The notes under the pieces are model-generated. The model was not told the origin of the DNA, did no database searches, and saw only the letters and a program-made list of their open reading frames with translations. A stretch of 64,000 nucleotides of DNA, taken from NCBI RefSeq assembly GCF_003626635.1, contig NZ_RAZT01000003.1:434001-498000 (forward strand), given 5' to 3'. Position numbers and translations under genes: made by a program. Origin of the DNA: Micromonospora musae. Lineage in GTDB: Bacteria; Actinomycetota; Actinomycetes; Mycobacteriales; Micromonosporaceae. Shown one piece after another: positions 25,141 to 34,232 of the stretch (its first letter is position 1; each line of letters begins with the position of its first letter).

Positions 25141-27006
25141 ATGTCGGTTGACGGGTGGAACACGGTCCTGGTGCTCGGCGGCATCCGGTCCGGCAAGTCC
25201 GAGTTCGCCGAGTCCCTGGTCGGTGACGCGCCGGTGGTCCGATACGTGGCCACCTCGCCCGAGGGGGACCCGCAGGACACCGAGTGGGCGGCTCGCCTCG
25301 CGGCACACCGCGCCCGCCGGCCGGGCAGCTGGACCACCGAGGAGACCGCGAGCGACCCACGTCGGCTCGCCGACGTGCTCGCCGCGGCGGAGCCGAACGA
25401 GACCCTGCTCGTCGACGACCTCGGCGGGTGGGTGGCGGTGCTGCTGGATCCGGCGCACCAGCCCTCCGACGACACCGGGACGATCGCCGAGCTGGCCGAG
25501 GCGATCCGCCACTGCACCGCGCGGGTGGTGCTGGTCAGCCCCGAGGTCGGGCTCTCCCTGGTGCCGACCACCCCCGTCGGCCGGGCCTTCACCGACGCGC
25601 TGGGCGCGACCAACCGCGCCGTCGCCGACGCCTGCGACGGGGTCGTACTGGTGATCGCCGGGCAGCCCACCTGGCTCAAGGGCGCGACGGTGCGCCCCGC
25701 CGGAGCCGCTGCCGGCGCGGAGACCCCGCGGGTCGCCGGCGCGAACGGCGCGGCCGTGGCGCCGATGCCCGACCTCGTCGACCTCTCGGACGTGGCGAAC
25801 CCCACACCTCCGCCGCCGATGCCGCCGACCGAGAACGGCACCGCGTGGTCCACGCCGACCATGGCACTGCCGATGGTCTCCACCGGGCTCGTCATCCAGC
25901 CCGGCATGGAGCTGCCGATGCCCGACGAGTACGCCGGCCCGCAGGCGATCGAGCGGCTCGCCACCCTGGACGTGCCCGGCGCGGGACTGGGTGTGCTGAC
26001 GCAGCTGGTCGGCTTCGCCGCCGCCACCCAGGGCACCCCCACCCCGGCCGCCTGGACCTCCGTACGCGTGCTGCTGATCAACGGCGACCACGCCGGCGGG
26101 GCGTCCGCCGGCAACCGGCCCGGTGAGTCGGCGCGCCGCGCCGGGCAGGCGCGTGCCGGCCGGGGCGCGCTGGCCCGGTTGGCCGCCGAGGCGGGCGCCG
26201 GCCTCCAGGTGGTGGACGCGCCGAGCGCCGCCGCCATGGAGGACGAGCCGGCGCTCACCGGCGAGCAGGTCGAGTCGGCCCTGCGCTACGGCTGGCAGCT
26301 GGCCGAGCAGGCCGCCGAGGCGGGCGTACAGCTGCTGGTGCTGGCCGCATCCGGGGCCGGCACCGAGGCGGCCGCCGCCGCCGTGCTCGCGGCCACCGCC
26401 GGCGCCGAGCCCGCGGCCGTCCTTGGCCGGGTGGTCACCGACACCGGCGAGATCGACGACGCGGCCTGGATGCGCCGCTGCGCGGCGGTACGTGACGCGA
26501 TGCACCGCAGCCGGCTCTCCTCGCGGGCGGCCAAGGACGTGCTCGCCGAACTCGGCGGCGGCGACCTGGCGATCGCCACCGGCGTGCTGCTCGGCGCGAC
26601 GGCGCGGCGCATCCCGGTGATGCTCGACGGCCCGGTCGGGCTCGCCGCCGGCCTGGTCAGCCGGGACCTGGCCGGGCAGGCCCGGCACTGGTGCCTGCTC
26701 GCCGACCACGGCGGCGATCCGGCGGTGAAGCTCGCCGCCGACGTGCTCGGGCTCACCCCGCTGCTCGACCTGCGGCTGGGGCTCGGCGAGGGCGCCAACG
26801 CCCTGGTCGCGCTGCCGATACTGCGCTCGGTGCTGGCGCTGGCCGCCGCACTGCCCACGCACCCGTCGCTGACCGCCGGGGACGAAGCCGACGAGGACGT
26901 CGAAGAGGCGGAGCCCGAGTTCGCCGAGCCGGAGCCGGCCGGGCCCGGCCCGACGAGCACCGAGCCGGACGAGGAGCGGGTCGACCCGTCGGGCCGTGCC
27001 GGCTGA
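25141..27006 (+). CDS. cobT: CobU-CobT fusion: adenosylcobinamide kinase/guanylyltransferase plus NaMN:DMB phosphoribosyltransferase
   Basis: A 621-residue protein joining two steps of nucleotide-loop assembly of cobalamin. Residues 8-180 are CobU-like: P-loop GGIRSGKSE (13-21), VRYVATSP, and LLVDDLGGW, where the kinase/GTP transferase acts. After a Pro/Ala-rich linker (about 190-260), residues 270-590 are CobT, ending in LGLGEGANALVALPIL whose Glu550 matches the catalytic base. An acidic tail (EADEDVEEAEPEFAEPE) closes it. ATG 25141. cobS follows with an 11-bp overlap, so the three activities come from one message. In the CobU part the usual His of the guanylylation site is not obvious in the first 60 residues. 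Confidence 0.9.
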   Translation: MSVDGWNTVLVLGGIRSGKSEFAESLVGDAPVVRYVATSPEGDPQDTEWAARLAAHRARRPGSWTTEETASDPRRLADVLAAAEPNETLLVDDLGGWVAVLLDPAHQPSDDTGTIAELAEAIRHCTARVVLVSPEVGLSLVPTTPVGRAFTDALGATNRAVADACDGVVLVIAGQPTWLKGATVRPAGAAAGAETPRVAGANGAAVAPMPDLVDLSDVANPTPPPPMPPTENGTAWSTPTMALPMVSTGLVIQPGMELPMPDEYAGPQAIERLATLDVPGAGLGVLTQLVGFAAATQGTPTPAAWTSVRVLLINGDHAGGASAGNRPGESARRAGQARAGRGALARLAAEAGAGLQVVDAPSAAAMEDEPALTGEQVESALRYGWQLAEQAAEAGVQLLVLAASGAGTEAAAAAVLAATAGAEPAAVLGRVVTDTGEIDDAAWMRRCAAVRDAMHRSRLSSRAAKDVLAELGGGDLAIATGVLLGATARRIPVMLDGPVGLAAGLVSRDLAGQARHWCLLADHGGDPAVKLAADVLGLTPLLDLRLGLGEGANALVALPILRSVLALAAALPTHPSLTAGDEADEDVEEAEPEFAEPEPAGPGPTSTEPDEERVDPSGRAG

Positions 27007-27769
27007 CGGGCGGTTCGTCGCCGGGGCGCGGCTGGCGCTCACCACCTTCACCACGCTGCCGGTGCGCGCGGGCCGGATCGACCGGGCCGTGGCGGGTACC
27101 GCGATGTCGCTCGCTCCGGCGGTCGGCGCACTGCTCGGCACGGTGCTGGCCGGCGTGCTGCTGCTCCTCGCCGCGCTCACCGCGCCGCTCGTGGCCGCCG
27201 GGGTGACCGTCGGCGTCGGCGCGCTGCTCACCCGGGGTCTGCACCTGGACGGGCTGGCCGACACCGTCGACGCGCTCGGCTCGTACCGGCGTGGGGCGGC
27301 CGCCCTGGAGATCATGAAGAAGCCGGACGTCGGCCCGTTCGGGGTGGTCGCCCTGGTGGTCGTACTCCTCGTGCAGGCCGCGGCGCTCGCCGAGCTGGCC
27401 GGACGGTCGTGGCCGGCGTGCCTCGCGGCCGTGGTCGCCGCGACGGCGGCCGGCCGGCTCGGCGTCACGCTGGCCTGCCGGCGGGGCGTGCCGGCCGCCC
27501 GTCCGGAGGGCCTGGGCGCGCTGGTCGCCGGCACGGTCGGTCCGCCGGCCGTGGCGCTGGGCGCGGTCGCCGTCGCCCTGGTGGCCGCCGCCGCGGTGCC
27601 GGGCCGCCCGTGGCAGGGGCCGCTCGCCGTCGGGGTGGCCCTCGCCGTCGCGGTGGCGCTGCTGGCCCACGTGGTGCGCCGCCTCGGCGGGGTCACCGGC
27701 GACGTGCTGGGAGCGACCGTCGAGGTGGTCACCACGCTCGTCTACCTCGGACTGGTGCTGTCCGGCTGA
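26996..27769 (+). CDS. cobS: Adenosylcobinamide-GDP ribazoletransferase (cobalamin synthase) CobS
   Basis: Integral membrane enzyme that joins adenosylcobinamide-GDP with alpha-ribazole (phosphate), the last core step of cobalamin assembly. The 257-residue protein has about six or seven helices and the family motifs FTTLPV near residue 18 and RGLHLDGLADTVDALGSY around residues 78-96, where the Asp residues bind magnesium. EIMKKPDVGPFG is the next conserved block. GTG 26996 overlaps the end of cobU-cobT by 11 bp. No cobalamin riboswitch is visible before the operon, so regulation must lie elsewhere. Confidence 0.95.
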   Translation: MPADGRFVAGARLALTTFTTLPVRAGRIDRAVAGTAMSLAPAVGALLGTVLAGVLLLLAALTAPLVAAGVTVGVGALLTRGLHLDGLADTVDALGSYRRGAAALEIMKKPDVGPFGVVALVVVLLVQAAALAELAGRSWPACLAAVVAATAAGRLGVTLACRRGVPAARPEGLGALVAGTVGPPAVALGAVAVALVAAAAVPGRPWQGPLAVGVALAVAVALLAHVVRRLGGVTGDVLGATVEVVTTLVYLGLVLSG

Positions 27770-27834
27770 ACCCGACTCGGCGTGCCGGGTAGCGTTCGGC
27801 TCGACAGCAGTGGCGCCGCCAACGGGGGACGAGA

Positions 27835-29124
27835 ATGCTCATCACCGACGACTTCCTGCCCGTACCGGTGCCGGAGTCGCTCAGCGCGACCTACCTGGTG
27901 CCCGTCGAGGGGTTGCCGCGGGTCAGCACCAAGAGCGCTGTGGCGGCGCTCGCCGGCCGGATCGCCGAACCGGTGTACGGGCTAGCGAAGCAGATGCTGG
28001 ACAGTCCGCTGATGAGCGTGGACACCCGGCCGATCGGCGAGTTCCCCGAGTTGCCGCCGGACCTGCTCACCGCGTTCGGCGCCAGCGAGGCGCAGCTGGA
28101 CCGGCTCGCCGCGGCCACCCATCTCGTGGTGGTGCAGGCCGAGTACCGGCCCGGCTGGCCGCCGGCGCACGAGTGGGCGGCCCGGGCGGTGGCGGCGGCG
28201 GTGGCCGACTCGGTCGGCGGTGACGTGGTCGACGTCTTCGGGTTGCAGTTCCTGGACCCGGCGGCGGCGCTGCGGTCACTCCCCGACGAGACGGGCCGCA
28301 TCCGGCTCGTCGACTGGGTGTTGGTGCCCTACTCCTCCGACGACGAGGGGCTCTGGTTCACCACGAAGGGGCTGCGCCGGTTCGGCCTGCTGGAGTTGCA
28401 GACCCAGGGCGTGCCGGACCACCTGACCCGGGCCTGGGGAGCGGTGATGACCGGCGCGGCGCGTCGGCTGCTGCGGGACTGGACCGACGGGCTCTCCGGC
28501 GAGGAGGTGCCCGCGTTCGTGCAGCTGCCGGTGCTCGCCACGGTGACCGGGCACGACATCGCGGTGGCGTACGGCAATCCGGAGCAGCACGGCGCGACCG
28601 CCCCGGTGCTGCTCCGGATCGAACTGGACCCGGCGACCGACCCGGACGCGGACTCGTTCCTCAGCCTGCGCCCGCCCGAGGGACACTCCGGCCCCGACGG
28701 CCGGTACTTCGCGGCGGCCTGCGCCACGCTCTTCGCCGGCATCCAGCCGGACGTGCGCTACGCCCGGCCCGGGGACGCCATGAGCAAGGCGATCGCCACC
28801 GCCCGGGCGGGGCTGGTCGACGTACGGGCCCGCTTCGTCGACGGGCGGTTGCCGCGCGAGTCGCAGCTGGTGGTCAAGTACGGCCTGCCCGGTGAGGACG
28901 GCCCCGAGTTCGTCTGGGCCGGCGTCACGACGTGGGACACCCCGGAGCGGATCGTCGGGGTGAGCGCCAGCGACGCCAACTCCGACCCGACGGTACGGAT
29001 CGGCGCCCCGGTCGTGGTGGAGGCCTCGGACGTGGTCGACTGGGCGGTGCTGGACGGCACCGGCGTCATCGAGGGCGGCTGGACGCAGGCCGTCCTGGAC
29101 GCCGGCGAACGCCCCACCCCCTAA
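27835..29124 (+). CDS. Hypothetical protein with DUF2314-like C-terminus
   Basis: A 429-residue soluble protein. The first 330 residues (LITDDFLPVPVPESLSATY onward) resemble a DUF4261-type domain: VVQAEYRPGWPPAHEWAARA and VDVFGLQFLD are its recognisable segments. The last 90 residues (RLPRESQLVVKYGLPGEDG to GVIEGGWTQAVL) have the DUF2314 pattern: a Lys-Tyr start, EFVWAGVTTWD, and a final WAVLDG..EGG. Both assignments are by eye. ATG 27835 follows GGGGGACGAGA. It stands alone after cobS (65 bp) and converges with gcvT across a long inverted repeat. No function is known; there are no catalytic residues I can point to. Confidence 0.75.
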   Translation: MLITDDFLPVPVPESLSATYLVPVEGLPRVSTKSAVAALAGRIAEPVYGLAKQMLDSPLMSVDTRPIGEFPELPPDLLTAFGASEAQLDRLAAATHLVVVQAEYRPGWPPAHEWAARAVAAAVADSVGGDVVDVFGLQFLDPAAALRSLPDETGRIRLVDWVLVPYSSDDEGLWFTTKGLRRFGLLELQTQGVPDHLTRAWGAVMTGAARRLLRDWTDGLSGEEVPAFVQLPVLATVTGHDIAVAYGNPEQHGATAPVLLRIELDPATDPDADSFLSLRPPEGHSGPDGRYFAAACATLFAGIQPDVRYARPGDAMSKAIATARAGLVDVRARFVDGRLPRESQLVVKYGLPGEDGPEFVWAGVTTWDTPERIVGVSASDANSDPTVRIGAPVVVEASDVVDWAVLDGTGVIEGGWTQAVLDAGERPTP

Positions 29125-29160
29125 CCCCGCCCCCGCCCCCGCCCGCCTCCCCCCTGACCG

Positions 29161-29222
29161 CGGTGATCAAGAGGTTTGCGTCAGGATCGGCGCGATCCGT
29201 GACGCAAACCTCTCGATCACCG
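29161..29222. repeat. Inverted repeat, family B copy 1
   Basis: Left arm 29161-29183 (CGGTGATCAAGAGGTTTGCG then TCA) pairs with right arm 29200-29222 with one mismatch; the 15-base centre is itself palindromic (GGATCG-GCG-CGATCC). The AT-rich arms contrast with the flanking GC-rich sequence. It lies between the convergent DUF2314-like gene and gcvT, so it can terminate both. A copy with the same arm core is at 43196-43255. Confidence 0.9.
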
Positions 29223-29271
29223 GCCTTGGCGTCGTGGGGGGAGAGGGGAGGGAGAGGGGTGGGGGTGGGGG

Positions 29272-30411
29272 TTACTTGACGTGGGGCTGGACGAAGGGGG
29301 GGCGGGTGACGCGCATCTGGGCGCGGCGACCGCGGACGTCCACCTCGACCAGGTCACCATCGGCCAGGTTCGCCGCCGTGTCCAGCAGCGCCAGCGCGAT
29401 GCCCTGCTTCAACGTCGGGGAGAACGTGCCACTGGTGATCGTGCCCACAGTCGCCGCACCGGAGTACACGGTCATGCCGGGGCGCGGAATCGCCCGGTCG
29501 ACGGCCTCCAGGCCGCGCAGCGTACGCCGGGCACCGGCCGCCTTCTCCGCGCGCAGCACGTCCCGGCCCCAGAACGCCGGCTTGTCCCAGCCGACGGCCC
29601 AGCCGGAGCGGGCCTGAACCGGAGTGATCTCCAACGACAGGTCCTGCCCGTGCAGCGGGTACCCCATCTCGGTGCGCAGTGTGTCGCGGGCGGCGAGCCC
29701 GCAGGGGCGCACGTCGTACGACTCGTCGGCGGCGAAGAGGGCGTCCCAGACCGCGACGGCGTGCTCGGCCGGCACGACCAGCTCGAAGCCCAGCTCACCG
29801 GTGTACCCCGTCCGGCAGACGGTCAGCTCGACCGGTACGCCGCTGTCCAGGGTGGCGGCGGAGAAGCTCATGTAGTCGTGTGCGGTCGGCAGGCCCAGCG
29901 AGTCGAGCAGCTCGGCCGAGCGCGGCCCCTGCACGGCGAGCACCGCGTACGCCTCGTGCTCGTCGGTGATCGTGATCGTCTCCGGCGCGGCGGCGCGCAG
30001 CCGGCGCACCACCTCGGCCGTGTTCGCGGCGTTCGGGATCAGGAAGACGTGGTCGTCGGCGTGCAGGTAGGCGATGATGTCGTCCACGACACCGCCGGTG
30101 GCGTCGTCGCAGCAGAGCGTGTACTGCGCCCGGCCGGGGCCGATCCGGCCCAGGTCGTTGCTGAGGCAGGCGTTGACGAAGTCCGCGGCGCCCGGCCCGG
30201 TCACCCGCGCCTTGCCGAGGTGGGACACGTCGAAGACACCCACCCCCGTGCGTACCGCCGTGTGCTCCCGGAGCACGCCGCCGCCGGCGTACTCCAGCGG
30301 CATCTCCCAACCGCCGAAGGGAGCGAACTTGGCGCCGGCAGCGGTGTGCCGCTCGTGCAGCGGGGAACGACGCAGCCGGGTCTCGGCCACGTCGGTGGTC
30401 ACGTCGGTCAT
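29272..30411 (-). CDS. gcvT: Aminomethyltransferase GcvT (glycine cleavage T protein)
   Basis: Releases ammonia from the aminomethyl group on lipoyl-GcvH and forms methylene-tetrahydrofolate. The 379-residue product has the family landmarks: [13 protein letters not shown] near the N-terminus, [11 protein letters not shown] with the catalytic Asp, [27 protein letters not shown], and [13 protein letters not shown], then a C-terminal beta domain with [21 protein letters not shown] 30411 was chosen because homology starts there; the ribosome binding site is weak. Other glycine-cleavage genes (gcvH, gcvP) are not in the window, and I see no glycine riboswitch in the 163-bp gap to the divergent pepA. 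Matches Rv2211c. Confidence 0.94.
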   Translation of the reverse strand: MTDVTTDVAETRLRRSPLHERHTAAGAKFAPFGGWEMPLEYAGGGVLREHTAVRTGVGVFDVSHLGKARVTGPGAADFVNACLSNDLGRIGPGRAQYTLCCDDATGGVVDDIIAYLHADDHVFLIPNAANTAEVVRRLRAAAPETITITDEHEAYAVLAVQGPRSAELLDSLGLPTAHDYMSFSAATLDSGVPVELTVCRTGYTGELGFELVVPAEHAVAVWDALFAADESYDVRPCGLAARDTLRTEMGYPLHGQDLSLEITPVQARSGWAVGWDKPAFWGRDVLRAEKAAGARRTLRGLEAVDRAIPRPGMTVYSGAATVGTITSGTFSPTLKQGIALALLDTAANLADGDLVEVDVRGRRAQMRVTRPPFVQPHVK

Positions 30412-30574
30412 GGGTGGCAACTTACCGGGGCCGGACGCGCTGGTTAGCATCGGCGGGACCCGCCGATTCGTCTCGGCGGGACAACCCACACGTCCGGCGG
30501 GTAGGTTCGCCGCCGGAGACCTTCACCGCCGGTACGCGTCGTCGCGGCCGGCCCGGCCCGCCCGGAGTAGCTCA

Positions 30575-32146
30575 GTGACATCGCCCCGCACCACCCTCAG
30601 CCTGGTCGACACCGACCCAGCCGAGCTCGCCGTCGACGCCATCGTGATCGGCGTGCACAGTCAGACCGGTGAGCAGGCCGCCACCAGCGGCCTCGCCGGC
30701 ACCCTGCTGCTCGCCAGCGGCGCCGAGAGCATCGCCGCCGCCTTCGACGGGAAGCTCACCGAGACGCTGGCGCTGCTCGGCGCGACCGGCGGCCCGGGCG
30801 AGGTGATCAAGCTGGCGACGCTGGGCACGATCACGGCTCCGGTGGTCGCCGCGGTCGGCCTCGGCCCCGAACCGGCCGGCGCCGCGCCGAAGCCGGAGGT
30901 CCTGCGCCGGGCCGCCGGTTCGGCGGTACGCGCCCTCGCCGGCGCGTCCCGGGTGGCGGTGGCCCTGCCGCTGCCGGACGACGCCGACGCCCCGGCCGCA
31001 CTGCGCGCGGTCGCGGAGGGCGCGCTGCTCGGCGGGTACCGCTTCGCGGGCTACAAGACCCGGCCGCAGCCGGCCCGGCGGGAGCCGGTCGCCGAGGTGC
31101 TGGTGGCCGTGCCGGACGCCACGGAGGGCACCGCGCAGACCGAGGTGGCCCGCGCCGCGGCGGTGGTCGGGGCGGTTCTGACCAGCCGCGACTGGGTCAA
31201 CACCGCGCCGAACGAGCTGCGCCCGCCGGCCTTCGCCGACGCGGTCGCCGATGCCGCCCGCGAGGCCGGGCTCGGCGTCGAGGTGCTCGACGAGGCGGCA
31301 CTGCGCGACGGCGGCTACGGCGGCATCATCGCCGTCGGTCAGGGCTCCGAGGCCCCGCCGCGGCTGGTGAAGCTCACCTACACGCCGCAGGGTGGCGGCA
31401 ACGGCAAGCGGGTGGCGCTGGTGGGCAAGGGCATCACCTTCGACACCGGCGGTATCTCGATCAAGCCGGCGCAGGGCATGTGGGAGATGAAGTCCGACAT
31501 GGCGGGCGCGGCGGCGGTCGGCGCGGCCATGCTGGCGGTGGCGGCGCTCAAGCCGTCCGTCGCGGTGACCGGCTACCTGCCGATGGCCGAGAACATGCCG
31601 TCGGGGACGTCGTACCGGCCGGGTGACGTGATCAGCATGTACAGCGGCAAGAAGGTCGAGGTGTTGAACACCGACGCCGAGGGCCGGATGATCCTGGCCG
31701 ACGCGATCGCCCGCGCCTGCGAGGACGGCACCGACTACCTCTTCGAGACCTCCACCCTCACCGGTGGCCAGGTGATCTCGCTGGGCAAGCGGATCGCCGG
31801 TGTGATGGGTACGCCGGAGCTCTGCGAGCGGGTGAAGGTCGCGGGCGAGGCGACCGGCGAGCCGGCGTGGCCGATGCCGCTGCCGGACGACGTGCGCAAG
31901 GGCATGGACTCCGACGTGGCCGACATCTCCCAGGTCAACGCCGGGATGGACCGAGCCGGGCACATGCTGCAGGGCGGCGTGTTCCTGCGCGAGTTCGTCA
32001 CCGAGGACGTGGCGTGGGCGCACATCGACATCGCCGGGCCGGGCTACCACTCGGGTGAGCCGACCGGCTACTGGACCAAGGGCGGCACCGGTGTGCCGGT
32101 CCGCACCCTCCTGCACCTGGTCGAGGACGTCGCCACCAACGGCTGA
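30575..32146 (+). CDS. pepA: Leucyl aminopeptidase (M17 family)
   Basis: Cytoplasmic two-metal aminopeptidase, normally a hexamer. The 523-residue protein has an N-terminal macro-like domain (about 1-180) and a C-terminal catalytic domain with VGKGITFDTGG (Lys285, Asp290), WEMKSDMAGAA, and NTDAEGRMIL (Asp367, Glu369), the metal ligands and active-site residues. GTG 30575 is set by GGAG eight bases upstream. Divergent from gcvT and followed by a perfect 46-bp palindrome. It matches Rv2213 (pepB) in the mycobacterial order. Typical roles are turnover of N-terminal peptides. Confidence 0.95.
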   Translation: MTSPRTTLSLVDTDPAELAVDAIVIGVHSQTGEQAATSGLAGTLLLASGAESIAAAFDGKLTETLALLGATGGPGEVIKLATLGTITAPVVAAVGLGPEPAGAAPKPEVLRRAAGSAVRALAGASRVAVALPLPDDADAPAALRAVAEGALLGGYRFAGYKTRPQPARREPVAEVLVAVPDATEGTAQTEVARAAAVVGAVLTSRDWVNTAPNELRPPAFADAVADAAREAGLGVEVLDEAALRDGGYGGIIAVGQGSEAPPRLVKLTYTPQGGGNGKRVALVGKGITFDTGGISIKPAQGMWEMKSDMAGAAAVGAAMLAVAALKPSVAVTGYLPMAENMPSGTSYRPGDVISMYSGKKVEVLNTDAEGRMILADAIARACEDGTDYLFETSTLTGGQVISLGKRIAGVMGTPELCERVKVAGEATGEPAWPMPLPDDVRKGMDSDVADISQVNAGMDRAGHMLQGGVFLREFVTEDVAWAHIDIAGPGYHSGEPTGYWTKGGTGVPVRTLLHLVEDVATNG

Positions 32147-32182
32147 TCCCCGCCCGCCCCGGCCCGGGGCGCTGCGCAGATT

Positions 32183-32228
32183 CACGGAAAGAGTGGCTGT
32201 TCCGCGCGGAACAGCCACTCTTTCCGTG
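32183..32228. repeat. Perfect 46-bp palindrome
   Basis: Two 23-base arms with no spacer (left arm CACGGAAAGAGTGGCTGTTC then CGC), centred at 32205/32206. It lies between pepA (+) and the 109-residue gene (-), which converge, and probably acts as a two-way terminator; the centre CGCG would form the loop. A perfect palindrome this long is far beyond chance. Confidence 0.93.
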
Positions 32229-32260
32229 TACGAGGCCCCACGGAGGGGGCCGGGATGGGG

Positions 32261-32590
32261 TCAGTAGAGGTCGGGGCGGCGTTTGCGACGTTCGTTGAAG
32301 TCGCGCATGCGCTGCGGGTAGCCCATGAGGCGCACGTCGTAGACCGGGATCCCCAACCGGTGGGCGAAGCGACGCGCCCCGTCGGGGCCGTCGATGCGTC
32401 GGCGGGTCCACTCCCCGTCGTCGGCGATCAGGATCACCGTGGTCTCGGTGACTGTCGTCCGGGGCTCGATGTACGCCTCGACGCCGCGCCGGGTGCGGAC
32501 GAAGTTCTCAAGATGCTCCAGATCGGCACGGTCGACCGCCCGATCCTGGCTCACCGCGCGCGTCGGCTTGCGGCGCCGGAACAATCCCAC
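32261..32590 (-). CDS. Conserved hypothetical protein
   Basis: A 109-residue soluble protein starting VGLFRRRKPTRAVSQDRAVD. The middle part alternates strands and helices (VEAYIEPRTTVTETTVILIADDGEW, then RRRIDGPDGARRFAHRLGIPVYDV), a pattern of a small alpha/beta fold, and the tail is basic (MRDFNERRKRRPDLY). GTG 32590 is supported by GGGGGAGAGG upstream; GTG 32605 overlaps that site. It is divergent from lpdA with 179 bp between. I do not recognise a named family; actinobacterial orthologues near lpdA exist as far as I recall. Confidence 0.75.
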   Translation of the reverse strand: MGLFRRRKPTRAVSQDRAVDRADLEHLENFVRTRRGVEAYIEPRTTVTETTVILIADDGEWTRRRIDGPDGARRFAHRLGIPVYDVRLMGYPQRMRDFNERRKRRPDLY

Positions 32591-32769
32591 GGACCTCTCC
32601 CCCACAATCCGTCATCGACGACGGGGCCAAGCGTACGTGTCGGAGACGTGTCGTTGGGCACCTCGCTACGCGCTCTGTGGCCGGTGGTGACAAGATGACC
32701 GAGGTGGGGTCTGCCCAAGAGGCGTCCCGCCGTGACCCCCGATGCACTGTCGCTACCTGGGAGTTGGAC

Positions 32770-34161
32770 GTGAGCGAGCCGAACGACGCAACCTTCGACA
32801 TCGTCATCCTCGGAGGTGGCAGCGGCGGCTACGCGACCGCGCTGCGCGCCGCCCAGCTGAACCTCTCGGTCGCGCTGATCGAGAAGGGCAAGCTCGGCGG
32901 CACCTGCCTGCACAACGGCTGCATCCCGACGAAGGCGCTGCTGCACGCGGCCGAGGTCGCCGACCAGACCCGCGAGTCGGAGCAGTTCGGTGTGAAGGCC
33001 GACCTCGTCGGCATCGACATCGCGGCGGTGCACTCGTACAAGGACGGCGTGATCGGCCGGCTCTACAAGGGCCTGCAGGGCCTGCTGGGCAGCTCCAAGA
33101 ACATCACCGTGGTGGCCGGGGCCGGTCGCCTCGTCGCCCCGAACGCCGTCGAGGTCGACGGCAAGCGTTACACCGGCCGCAACATCGTGCTGGCCTCCGG
33201 CTCGTACGCCAAGAGCCTGCCCGGCCTGGAGATCGACGGCGAGCGGGTCATCACCAGCGACCACGCGCTGACCCTGGACCGGGTTCCGTCCTCGGCGATC
33301 GTGCTGGGCGGCGGCGTGATCGGCGTCGAGTTCGCCAGCGTCTGGAAGTCCTTCGGCGTGGACGTGACCATCATCGAGGCCCTGCCCCGCCTGGTCGCCG
33401 CCGAGGACGAGGAGTCGTCGAAGGCGCTGGAGCGGGCCTTCCGTAAGCGGAAGATCAACTTCAAGGTCGGCAAGCCGTTCGAGAAGGTCGAGAAGACCAC
33501 CGACGGTGTCAAGGTGACCATCGCGGGCGGCGAGACCGTCGAGGCCGAGCTGCTGCTGGTCGCCGTCGGCCGGGGGCCGACCACCGCCAACCTCGGCTAC
33601 GAGGAGCAGGGCGTCAAGATGGACCGCGGCTACGTGCTGACCGACGAGCGGCTGCGCACCAGCGTGCCGAACGTCTACGCCGTCGGTGACATCGTGCCGG
33701 GCCTCCAGCTCGCGCACCGCGGCTTCCAGCAGGGCATCTTCGTCGCCGAGGAGATCGCCGGCCAGAACCCGGCCGTGATCGACGAGGCGGGCATCCCGCG
33801 GATCACCTACTGCGACCCGGAGGTCGCCTCGGTCGGTCTCACCGAGGCGAAGGCCAAGGAGCAGTACGGCGCCGACAAGGTCAAGACCTTCAACTACAAC
33901 CTCGGCGGCAACGGCAGGAGCCAGATCCTCAAGACCGCCGGTCACGTCAAGCTGGTCCGGGTCGAGGACGGCCCGGTGGTCGGCGTGCACATGATCGGCG
34001 CCCGGGTCGGCGAGTTGATCGGCGAGGCGCAGCTCATCTACAACTGGGAGGCCTACCCGGCCGAGGTGGCGCAGCTCGTGCACGCCCACCCCTCGCAGAC
34101 CGAGGCCCTGGGTGAGGCGCACATGGCCCTGGCGGGCAAGCCGCTGCACGTACACGCCTGA
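32770..34161 (+). CDS. lpdA: Dihydrolipoyl dehydrogenase (E3)
   Basis: FAD enzyme that reoxidises dihydrolipoyl groups of 2-oxoacid dehydrogenase and glycine cleavage complexes, passing electrons to NAD. The 463-residue protein has the N-terminal FAD loop ILGGGSGGYATALRAAQL, the redox pair GGTCLHNGCIPTK (Cys46, Cys51), the NAD loop VLGGGVIGVEFASVW, NVYAVGDIVPG, and the C-terminal catalytic His-Glu in HAHPSQTEALGE. GTG 32770 follows GGGAG at six bases. sucB lies 71 bp downstream on the same strand and is probably co-transcribed, so E3 and E2 are made together. Confidence 0.96.
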   Translation: MSEPNDATFDIVILGGGSGGYATALRAAQLNLSVALIEKGKLGGTCLHNGCIPTKALLHAAEVADQTRESEQFGVKADLVGIDIAAVHSYKDGVIGRLYKGLQGLLGSSKNITVVAGAGRLVAPNAVEVDGKRYTGRNIVLASGSYAKSLPGLEIDGERVITSDHALTLDRVPSSAIVLGGGVIGVEFASVWKSFGVDVTIIEALPRLVAAEDEESSKALERAFRKRKINFKVGKPFEKVEKTTDGVKVTIAGGETVEAELLLVAVGRGPTTANLGYEEQGVKMDRGYVLTDERLRTSVPNVYAVGDIVPGLQLAHRGFQQGIFVAEEIAGQNPAVIDEAGIPRITYCDPEVASVGLTEAKAKEQYGADKVKTFNYNLGGNGRSQILKTAGHVKLVRVEDGPVVGVHMIGARVGELIGEAQLIYNWEAYPAEVAQLVHAHPSQTEALGEAHMALAGKPLHVHA

Positions 34162-34232
34162 TCGAGAACGTATTTTGCGGCGTCCGGCGACGGGCGATGA
34201 TCCCACCAGGGGAATGAAGGAGTCTGGAGAAC

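Noticed and set aside
22993..27735. A 1580-codon open frame on the minus strand
   Set aside because: It lies antisense to the kinase, cobU-cobT and cobS, has no family motif, and long antisense frames are expected in DNA this GC-rich.
30412..30574. Possible glycine riboswitch before gcvT
   Set aside because: The 163-bp gap to pepA shows no paired aptamer-like elements, only a promoter-like TA-containing stretch.
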